From Patescibacteria group bacterium (GTDB taxonomy: Bacteria > Patescibacteriota > Minisyncoccia > UBA9983): DNA of 11,659 nt. The notes under the pieces are model-generated. The model was given only the letters and a program-made list of their open reading frames with translations, was not told where the DNA came from and ran no database searches. Shown piece by piece: positions 1-4,932 of the stretch (position 1 is the stretch's first letter; the number at the start of each line of letters is the position of its first letter). Where the stretch lies: contig JAHIER010000014.1 in the NCBI GenBank assembly GCA_018901555.1, positions 1 to 11,659 on the forward strand. The letters run 5' to 3'. The translations under genes and the position numbers were made by a program.

Positions 1-576
1 TACGAAAGGTTTATAATTAATCTTATTCTTTTTAACACAGTTTATGAGCCATTTTCTAATGTTGGGCGTTATGATATTCAAAGGGCCTACAAAAAAATAT
101 CTGATCAAAATCTTGTAAAAATCCATGCTTTCGCGCTTTTGCCTAACCATTTTCATTTTATTCTTGAACAAAGAGTAGAAAATGGTATTGCTCGATTTAT
201 GCATAGAGTAGAAATGGGTTATTCAAGATATTTTAATATTTTACATTCCAGAAGCGGTAATCTTTTTCAAGGTGCATATAAAATAAAACATATAAATAAA
301 GATTCTTATTTATTGTATTTACCTCTTTATATTTATCTTAACCCTCTTGATTTATTAGATTCTGAAAAGGATTGGAAAATTAGAGGTATTAAAAATAAAA
401 CTAGTTCGATGAATTTTTTAAAAAATTATCCATGGTCAAGTCTCGGAGAATATCTAGGAGCAAAAAATTTTCCTTTTATAAGTCGTGATATTTTTGATTC
501 TCTTTATGAAAATCCTCAAGAATGGGAAATGGCTTTAAAAGATTGGTTGCCAGAACCAGAGAACGAATGTTCGTGA
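1..576 (+). CDS. REP-associated tyrosine transposase (RAYT, Y1_Tnp), 5' end cut by window
   Basis: This is a single-strand DNA transposase-like protein of the IS200/IS605-related Y1 family, the type that acts on REP-like hairpins. The frame is open from the first base of the window to the TGA at 574-576, so 191 residues are visible and the N-terminus lies outside; the TTG at 139 falls inside the conserved core and is not the start. The signature LLPNHFHFILEQ carries the HxH metal-binding pair (visible residues 50 and 52). About 24 residues later, MGYSRYFNI supplies the candidate catalytic tyrosine (Tyr74, or Tyr77), followed by SGNLFQGAYK and YLNPLDLL, all typical of RAYTs. The last codons and the stop lie inside a perfect hairpin (568-590). 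It is only moderately similar to the second RAYT at 2468-3142, so it is a separate lineage rather than a recent duplicate. RAYTs are usually domesticated single genes; mobility of this one is not shown. Confidence 0.88.
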   Translation, partial: YERFIINLILFNTVYEPFSNVGRYDIQRAYKKISDQNLVKIHAFALLPNHFHFILEQRVENGIARFMHRVEMGYSRYFNILHSRSGNLFQGAYKIKHINKDSYLLYLPLYIYLNPLDLLDSEKDWKIRGIKNKTSSMNFLKNYPWSSLGEYLGAKNFPFISRDIFDSLYENPQEWEMALKDWLPEPENECS

Positions 577-590
577 CCGAGTCACGAACA
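568..590. repeat. REP-like perfect palindrome at the RAYT 3' end
   Basis: The 10-base arm TGTTCGTGAC (568-577) and its exact reverse complement (581-590) enclose the loop CGA. The left arm encodes the last residues of the RAYT and contains its stop codon. There is no T-run afterwards, so it is not a standard intrinsic terminator. The 10-3-10 layout matches the palindromes at 2416, 3147, 3940 and 6757, while the arm sequence differs. Inference: it is the cognate hairpin of the adjacent RAYT. Confidence 0.8.
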
Positions 591-650
591 TAAACATGAA
601 TATTTATGCAAACCATTGATTTAGCCCCTTTTTTATTTTTGAAAAATATT

Positions 651-656
651 TATAAT
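651..656 (+). promoter_or_regulatory. Candidate -10 box for pth, leaderless arrangement
   Basis: TATAAT ends six bases before the ATG at 663, so transcription would begin at or next to the start codon. No convincing -35 box is seen, only a T-rich stretch around 629-640. It supports the start at 663 over the upstream in-frame ATG at 606, which lies before this box. Confidence 0.5.
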
Positions 657-662
657 GTAGGT

Positions 663-1250
663 ATGCATTACATTGTTGGTCTTGGGAATCCGGGGGAGGA
701 ATATAAAATAAGTCGGCATAATACTGGCTGGATTATGGTTGATGGATTTAGAAAATTTGAGAAATTTGGAGAATTTGAAAAGGATAAAAAATTGAATGCC
801 TTGGTTTCCGAAGGCAAAATTAAAAAAGAAAAAATAATGTTGATTTTGCCGGAAACTTTTATGAATAAATCCGGCAATAGCATTAAATCGCTGGTGAAAT
901 CAAAAAAGGCCGCTGAAAGTTTAATTGTTATTCATGATGACCTTGATATCCCGTTAGGCAAGATAAAAATTTCTTTTGGCAAGAATTCCGGCGGTCATCG
1001 GGGCGTGGAATCAATTATGCGCGTCATAAAAACAAAAGATTTTATAAGAATCCGAGTGGGTATTTCTCCAGCTACCCCAAAAGGAAAGATAAAAAAACCA
1101 GAAGGGGAAAAAGTCATTGATCATATTTTACAAAACTTCAAACCAAAAGAACTGGAAATTCTTAAAAAAAATTCAAAGAAAATTGTTTCTGCCTTAGAAA
1201 CAATTATTATAGAAGGCCTTGAAAAGGCCATGAGTTTATATAATGGCTAA
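663..1250 (+). CDS. pth: Peptidyl-tRNA hydrolase
   Basis: Pth cleaves the ester bond of peptidyl-tRNAs released from stalled ribosomes, recycling tRNA in the cytoplasm. The protein is 195 residues from the ATG at 663, the family's usual length. An upstream in-frame ATG at 606 would add 19 non-conserved residues before the conserved opening HYIVGLGNPG, and a TATAAT box lies between the two, so 663 is preferred. Visible family motifs are GLGNPG with Asn9, RHNTGW with the catalytic His19, FMNKSG with Asn68, HDDLD with Asp93, and RIRVGIS near residue 129. The loop written GGHNG in the E. coli enzyme reads GGHRG here, so the residue matching E. coli Asn114 is Arg113. The gene converges with rpsA, one base separating the two stop codons, and no hairpin terminator lies between them. 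Identity is firm; the functional meaning of the Arg is open. Confidence 0.95.
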   Translation: MHYIVGLGNPGEEYKISRHNTGWIMVDGFRKFEKFGEFEKDKKLNALVSEGKIKKEKIMLILPETFMNKSGNSIKSLVKSKKAAESLIVIHDDLDIPLGKIKISFGKNSGGHRGVESIMRVIKTKDFIRIRVGISPATPKGKIKKPEGEKVIDHILQNFKPKELEILKKNSKKIVSALETIIIEGLEKAMSLYNG

Positions 1251-1251
1251 A

Positions 1252-2367
1252 TTATTTTTCTACTAAATTTTCTACTAAATAACTAAGAATTAATTTTTGC
1301 TCTTTAGGTTCAAAAAAAGTTATTTGAAAAGGATAAGATTTTCCAAGTTCTATTTTTTTCTTCATATCAGCTTCTGATTCAAATTCTGATATGTGGACTA
1401 AACCAAAAATACCTTCTTCAATACTTATTAATGCTCCATGTTTGTTGAATCTGATAACCACGCCATTGATTATATCTTCCTTTTTATATTTTTTTTCAGC
1501 TTCTTCCCAGGGATTATTTTTTAAGACTTTTACCGAAAGAGAAATCTTGTCATCTTTAATACTGATTATTTGAGCTTTTATTTTTTCGCCAATCTTAAAA
1601 AGATCTTCTGGGTTTTCTACCAAACCCCAATCTAGTTCAGAGATATGGACCAATCCCTCCAGGCCTTTTTCTATTTTAATAAAAATGCCGAAATCAACCA
1701 CGCCTGTAATTTCTCCATCTATAATGTCGCCTACATTATATGTAGAAACTCTTTCCTTGAGTTCTTCCATTTCACTGCTTTTCTCTGAAAAGATAAGTTT
1801 GCCTTCTTTTAGGTTGACTGATAGAACAGTAACTTCTATTTCTGTTCCTACCATTTTTTTCAATTCTTCCAGAATTTTTTCTTTGTCACCATCTTCAATG
1901 CGTGGATAATGGTCAGTTTTTAGTTGGGAAGTTGGGAGAAAACCTTGTATGCCTTTCCATTCGATAATAAGGCCACCCTTGTTGGCGTCGATTATTTTTA
2001 GTTTGAGCACAGCCTTATTAGTTTTTGCTTCTTCGGCCTCGCGCCAGACAATTTCTTGTTTAGCTTCTCGCAAAGAAAGGGAAATATAACCCATTTCATT
2101 TTCTAATTCTGTTATTTTAACAATTATTTTGTCGCCCGGTTTGAGCACTTTGATAATATCGCGCGCATTGTTAAATTCTCGGCCGTAGATAACTCCGGTG
2201 CCAAAAGAGGCAATTTCCGCAAAAATCATTCTCCCTCTTTTCTCAATAATTATTCCTTCCACCAAATCATTAATTTTAGGAACTCCCAAAAAAGGACTTT
2301 TCATTAAAAAATCCATAGGCCCCTGCATTACAGAGTTTGAATTATCTAATTTTGCTGTTTCTGCCAT
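1252..2367 (-). CDS. rpsA: Ribosomal protein S1 (bS1), four S1 domains
   Basis: S1 binds mRNA on the small ribosomal subunit through repeated OB-fold S1 domains. The protein is 371 residues with four recognisable repeats at about 32-100, 117-196, 211-280 and 297-364. Repeats 3 and 4 are the most canonical (DFGIFIKIEKGLEGLVHISEL and HGALISIEEGIFGLVHISE), while repeats 1 and 2 are more diverged, as in other S1 proteins where the first two dock on the ribosome. E. coli S1 has six domains and about 557 residues; a four-domain form is common in reduced lineages. The C-terminus ends LVENLVEK, encoded by a 12-base direct duplication near 1256-1279. The ATG at 2367 has a promoter with its -10 box eight bases upstream and no Shine-Dalgarno. 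It is divergent from the second RAYT and convergent with pth. A general S1-domain RNA-binding protein is the alternative, less likely. Confidence 0.9.
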   Translation of the reverse strand: MAETAKLDNSNSVMQGPMDFLMKSPFLGVPKINDLVEGIIIEKRGRMIFAEIASFGTGVIYGREFNNARDIIKVLKPGDKIIVKITELENEMGYISLSLREAKQEIVWREAEEAKTNKAVLKLKIIDANKGGLIIEWKGIQGFLPTSQLKTDHYPRIEDGDKEKILEELKKMVGTEIEVTVLSVNLKEGKLIFSEKSSEMEELKERVSTYNVGDIIDGEITGVVDFGIFIKIEKGLEGLVHISELDWGLVENPEDLFKIGEKIKAQIISIKDDKISLSVKVLKNNPWEEAEKKYKKEDIINGVVIRFNKHGALISIEEGIFGLVHISEFESEADMKKKIELGKSYPFQITFFEPKEQKLILSYLVENLVEK

Positions 2368-2375
2368 ACTTTATT

Positions 2376-2403
2376 AGTATATTGATTTCATCAATTTTTG
2401 CAA
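2376..2403 (-). promoter_or_regulatory. Candidate rpsA promoter, leaderless
   Basis: On the reverse strand a TTGCAA box (2398-2403) and a TATACT box (2376-2381) are 16 bases apart, and the -10 ends eight bases before the ATG at 2367. This predicts a transcript with almost no leader and no Shine-Dalgarno. Confidence 0.55.
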
Positions 2404-2415
2404 GTAAAATTGTAC

Positions 2416-2438
2416 TGTGCAACATTCAATGTTGCACA
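2416..2438. repeat. REP-like palindrome, copy A (upstream of second RAYT)
   Basis: The 10-base arm TGTGCAACAT and its exact complement enclose the loop TCA. It lies in the divergent region between rpsA and the RAYT. Copies B (3147) and C (3940) have identical arms but the loop TGA, so by its loop copy A is in the opposite orientation to B and C. There is no following T-run, so it is not a normal terminator. Confidence 0.9.
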
Positions 2439-2460
2439 AGAAGTAGTTTTTTGTTAGAAT
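2432..2460 (+). promoter_or_regulatory. Candidate promoter of the second RAYT, -35 inside palindrome A
   Basis: TAGAAT (2455-2460) ends seven bases before the ATG at 2468. Exactly 17 bases upstream lies TTGCAC (2432-2437), inside the right arm of palindrome A. The -35 matches the consensus only in TTG, so it is weak; the -10 spacing to the start codon matches other genes in the window. Confidence 0.4.
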
Positions 2461-2467
2461 TTGAATA

Positions 2468-3142
2468 ATGTTAGTTACTGGCGAAATTTACCATATTTTA
2501 AATCGTGGCACAGAAAATCGTGTTGTTTTTCAAAATAAACGTGATTACGAGAGATTTTTAATAACAATACTAGAATGCAATTCAATAGATATAAATACCA
2601 AGAATCGTTATAGAATTGATTTAAGTAATGGAAACAAGAAACCACCCGAAGATCCATTGGTAGAAATTTTGTGCATTTGTTTGATGCCTAATCATTTTCA
2701 TATGGCAGTAAAGCAATTAGTTCATGGCGGGATTGCTAAATTAATGCAGAGAGTTGGGAATAGTTATACAAAATATTTCAATATTAAAAACAACCGCAAG
2801 GGCTCGCTTTTTATGTCGCGTTATAAAGCCGTTCACGTTAAAACTGATTCACAAATGAGGCATCTAATTACTTATATTCATGCTAATCCGCTCGATTTAA
2901 TTATGCCGAAATGGAGATTGGGAAAAATAAAAGATTTCAAAAAAGCAAAAGATTTTTTAGAGAATTATATTTGGTCTAGTTATCCTTTTTACATAGAAGG
3001 CAACGGATTAAATTTAATATCGCAAATTATAAATTCTAAAATGGTAAAATCATTTTATCCCAAAAAAGAAGAATATTCCAAAAATATTCATTTATGGTCT
3101 AGTAGGTATTTTGAGGTTTTTGATTCCCTTGACCTTGAGTAG
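2468..3142 (+). CDS. REP-associated tyrosine transposase (RAYT, Y1_Tnp), complete
   Basis: A complete 224-residue Y1-family transposase of the REP-associated class, which cuts and joins single-stranded DNA at hairpin repeats. The N-terminal ITGEIYHILNRGTENR-like opening (here GEIYHILNRG, residues 5-14) is the usual RAYT start. The HxH motif sits in LMPNHFHMAV (His76, His78). NSYTKYFNIKNNRKGSLF carries the candidate nucleophile Tyr100 (or Tyr103), and SRYKAVHV and HANPLDLI follow. No other transposition gene is present, which fits a stand-alone RAYT. It is flanked by copies A and B of a 23-bp palindrome, 29 bases before the start and 4 bases after the stop, the classic placement of a RAYT with its own repeats. 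The start at 2468 follows a -10-like box by seven bases and has no Shine-Dalgarno. All core residues are present, so it may be active; that is inferred. Confidence 0.92.
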   Translation: MLVTGEIYHILNRGTENRVVFQNKRDYERFLITILECNSIDINTKNRYRIDLSNGNKKPPEDPLVEILCICLMPNHFHMAVKQLVHGGIAKLMQRVGNSYTKYFNIKNNRKGSLFMSRYKAVHVKTDSQMRHLITYIHANPLDLIMPKWRLGKIKDFKKAKDFLENYIWSSYPFYIEGNGLNLISQIINSKMVKSFYPKKEEYSKNIHLWSSRYFEVFDSLDLE

Positions 3143-3146
3143 CGAC

Positions 3147-3169
3147 TGTGCAACATTGAATGTTGCACA
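3147..3169. repeat. REP-like palindrome, copy B (downstream of second RAYT)
   Basis: Same 10-base arms as copies A and C, with loop TGA. It begins four bases after the RAYT stop. Including flanks, positions 3144-3170 are identical to 3937-3963 (27 bases), so B and C form a direct repeat around the gene at 3247-3774. Confidence 0.9.
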
Positions 3170-3236
3170 TAATTAGAAAATATTTGCAGAAATTTGGTGG
3201 TTATGATAAGAATTAAACTAGATTTAATTTAAAAAA

Positions 3237-3241
3237 GGAGG
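3237..3241 (+). promoter_or_regulatory. Strong Shine-Dalgarno, the only clear one in the window
   Basis: AAAGGAGG ends five bases before the ATG at 3247. The starts of the other genes here lack a purine-rich site of this quality, so this one stands out. Confidence 0.8.
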
Positions 3242-3246
3242 ATATA

Positions 3247-3774
3247 ATGGAAAACGAAAGAATTGAAGCGTTGAAAAAACTTTTGGCTATTTCCATAAAT
3301 GCTGGGCTGGAGAAAGAAGCCCTTTTTGCAAAATATTTAATTACCGGTAAAAAAAGTTCTCTAGATGATTTAGATGTTCAAGAAATTAATTCTTTAGTCT
3401 CGGCTTTTATTGATAGGGGTTTTTGGGGAAAGGCTTTATCTTTGTGCAGGAAATATACGATATTTATTTCGCAGGATAACGCGACCCGCTTGGCTAAAAT
3501 CTGTAAAGAAAAAGGTCATTATGGACTTGTTATTCAGGCAATAATTTATCTTCCCAACCTTGTTTCAAAAGATTTAATAGAAGAATTTATAACAGTTTAT
3601 CTGGATTTTATTAAAGAATCATCAAAAGAAAGAATCATAAATGAGGAAAATTTTAGAGATAGAGGTAGTTCATTAATTGATGAGATCGCTGCGTTTGCAG
3701 TAGCGGCAGGCAGGGAAATAACCGTAGCAGAGATAGATAAAATTACAGACATATTAATTTTTCTGAAAAGATAA
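3247..3774 (+). CDS. Unrecognised 175-aa helical protein
   Basis: I do not recognise a family. The protein is 175 residues, soluble by composition, with no signal peptide or membrane span. It appears almost wholly alpha-helical, with helix pairs such as NSLVSAFIDRGFWGKALSLC (about residues 48-67) and LAKICKEKGHYGLVIQAI. The alternating aromatic/Gly and Ala pattern resembles TPR- or HEAT-like repeats, but no confident repeat can be drawn. The start at 3247 is fixed by a strong Shine-Dalgarno. The gene stands alone, ends in a good intrinsic terminator, and lies between two identical direct copies of the RAYT-associated palindrome. It may therefore be a passenger or simply a neighbour that the repeats landed around. 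A scaffold or adaptor role would be a guess. Confidence 0.75.
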   Translation: MENERIEALKKLLAISINAGLEKEALFAKYLITGKKSSLDDLDVQEINSLVSAFIDRGFWGKALSLCRKYTIFISQDNATRLAKICKEKGHYGLVIQAIIYLPNLVSKDLIEEFITVYLDFIKESSKERIINEENFRDRGSSLIDEIAAFAVAAGREITVAEIDKITDILIFLKR

Positions 3775-3777
3775 ATT

Positions 3778-3800
3778 AAAGGGCTTAACCGCCCTTTTTT
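3778..3800 (+). terminator. Intrinsic terminator after the 175-aa gene
   Basis: The stem AAAGGGC / GCCCTTT with a six-base loop TTAACC runs straight into a T-run (3795-3800). It starts three bases after the stop at 3774. Confidence 0.85.
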
Positions 3801-3939
3801 CTTTCCTAATTAGAAAAAATCTCGGCAATTTATATTTTATAAGTTTTTTTGAATTTTTGACCTAAACAAGGTTTGGGACAAATTTGGGATAAAGATAATA
3901 CAGACTTTACGCTATAGCGCAAACATTGTGTTAGATGAC
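3801..3939. other. Non-coding stretch between the terminator and palindrome C
   Basis: About 140 bases without a supportable gene. It holds a 10-bp perfect palindrome CGCTATAGCG (3910-3919) and a TTGACC box (3857-3862) with no well-placed -10. No RNA gene is recognisable. Confidence 0.4.
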
Positions 3940-3962
3940 TGTGCAACATTGAATGTTGCACA
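3940..3962. repeat. REP-like palindrome, copy C
   Basis: Identical to copy B including the TGA loop and outer flanks (27-base identity over 3937-3963). It lies 52 bases before the MBL-fold gene, away from any RAYT, and so looks like a dispersed copy. Confidence 0.9.
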
Positions 3963-3999
3963 TATTAATACAACGCCTTTTATTTATTAAGTTTTCTGT

Positions 4000-4005
4000 T
4001 ATAAT
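4000..4005 (+). promoter_or_regulatory. Candidate -10 box for the MBL-gyrA operon
   Basis: TATAAT ends nine bases before the ATG at 4015; a second TATAAT at 4011-4016 overlaps the ATG itself and cannot serve this start. No clear -35 is visible. The short distance again suggests a nearly leaderless transcript. Confidence 0.45.
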
Positions 4006-4014
4006 ATAAATATA

Positions 4015-4629
4015 ATGATTATCACTTATTATGGTATTTCTTGTTTTAAAGTGCAGTCTGGGGAGACTGTGCTTGCTTTTGATCCGCCCTCCAAAGAATC
4101 CAGTTTTAAATCACCTCGGTTTCAGGCCAATGCAGTTTTGATTACCAATAACCACAAAGATCACAATGGCTGGGAAAATTTATCTTCAAAAATTGAAGAC
4201 AAAGATCTCATTGTTTTGGATGGTCCGGGCGAATATGAACTTGAAGGTATTTATATAAAAGGAATTCAATCAGCCGGACAAAATACCATTTACTCTTTGA
4301 ATTTTGAAGGCATTACTCTTTGCCATATGGGAAATTTTTCGGAAAAAGAATTAAGGCCGGAAATAAAAGAAGCTATTGGCGAGATTGATATTCTTTTGGC
4401 GCCTATTGATGGCGACGGCGTGCTTGATGCGCAAGAGGCGGCTAAAATCAGCAGCCGTTTGGAACCTAGCATTGTTATCCCAATGCATTATAAAGACAAT
4501 AAATCTTTGAAAAATTTTTTAGATGAATTTGGCAATGGAACAACAAAACCTTCGGATAAATTAACTATAAAGAAAAAAGATCTTATTGCCGGCAAAATTC
4601 AAGTTGTTGTTTTAGAGCCGACCATTTAA
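4015..4629 (+). CDS. Metallo-beta-lactamase-fold protein, UlaG-like, with altered metal ligands
   Basis: A 204-residue member of the UlaG-like MBL-fold group (Lactamase_B_3 type), whose relatives are metal-dependent hydrolases. The opening MIITYYGISCFKVQSGETVLAFDP is the first beta-hairpin and Asp23 region of this group. The ligand stretch that normally reads HxHxDH is N45-N46-H47-K48-D49-H50, so the first His is Asn (codon AAT at 4147). GPGEYE (70-74) follows, then CHMGN (103-107), where the family usually has GD; the expected Asp is Asn107 (AAT at 4333). The late His is kept in IPMHYK (His158). Each change is one base from the expected codon. The fold call is firm. Whether it still binds two metals is doubtful, and the substrate is unknown. 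It heads a tight gene group with a small membrane protein (6-base gap) and gyrA. Confidence 0.85.
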   Translation: MIITYYGISCFKVQSGETVLAFDPPSKESSFKSPRFQANAVLITNNHKDHNGWENLSSKIEDKDLIVLDGPGEYELEGIYIKGIQSAGQNTIYSLNFEGITLCHMGNFSEKELRPEIKEAIGEIDILLAPIDGDGVLDAQEAAKISSRLEPSIVIPMHYKDNKSLKNFLDEFGNGTTKPSDKLTIKKKDLIAGKIQVVVLEPTI

Positions 4630-4635
4630 TTTTTT

Positions 4636-4932
4636 ATGAGCTTAATAGATAAAATTGAAAATTTACAGAAAAAACCGGAGGCATATAGAAAAAAAGTTTT
4701 ATTTGCGAGCCTGACCGTAATTATGATTTTAATTATTGCTATCTGGATTTCTACTTTTAATCTTTCTTTTTCTAAAAAACAAAAAGAAGAAATGACTTCA
4801 TCTGTCGCGCCATTAGAAGTTTTAAAAGGGGACTGGGATGATTTAAAAGAAACAGCCGGATCCCCGATAAAAGACATAAAAAATATTTTTAACAGTATAA
4901 AAGATAATTATGAAAAAAGAGGAAGCGAATAA
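4636..4932 (+). CDS. Small single-span membrane protein upstream of gyrA
   Basis: A 98-residue protein of unknown function. A basic N-terminal segment (IENLQKKPEAYRKK) precedes one hydrophobic span at about residues 21-41 (VLFASLTVIMILIIAIWIST). A charged, soluble tail with helical character follows, so the topology is probably N-in/C-out. There is no cleavage site or cysteine. It starts six bases after the MBL gene and its last 23 bases overlap the start of gyrA in another reading frame, which points to translational coupling within one operon. No Shine-Dalgarno precedes the ATG. I do not recognise a named family; the link to gyrA is by position only. Confidence 0.75.
   Translation: MSLIDKIENLQKKPEAYRKKVLFASLTVIMILIIAIWISTFNLSFSKKQKEEMTSSVAPLEVLKGDWDDLKETAGSPIKDIKNIFNSIKDNYEKRGSE

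Noticed and set aside
606..662. An N-terminal extension of Pth starting at the ATG at 606.
   Set aside because: The extra 19 residues are not family-like and a TATAAT box lies between the two starts; 663 gives the standard Pth N-terminus.
3138..3141. A GTAG tetranucleotide just before palindrome B, like the GTAG that marks the foot of enterobacterial REPs.
   Set aside because: It overlaps the RAYT stop codon, sits two bases too far from the stem, and has no counterpart in the right place at copies A or C or at the first RAYT hairpin. It is probably chance.
3910..3919. The palindrome CGCTATAGCG as an operator.
   Set aside because: A lone 10-bp palindrome with no nearby regulator gene and no partner site; not enough to call an operator.
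2416..3962. The repeated palindromes as a CRISPR array.
   Set aside because: Only three copies, hundreds of bases apart, with genes between them and no regular spacers or cas genes.
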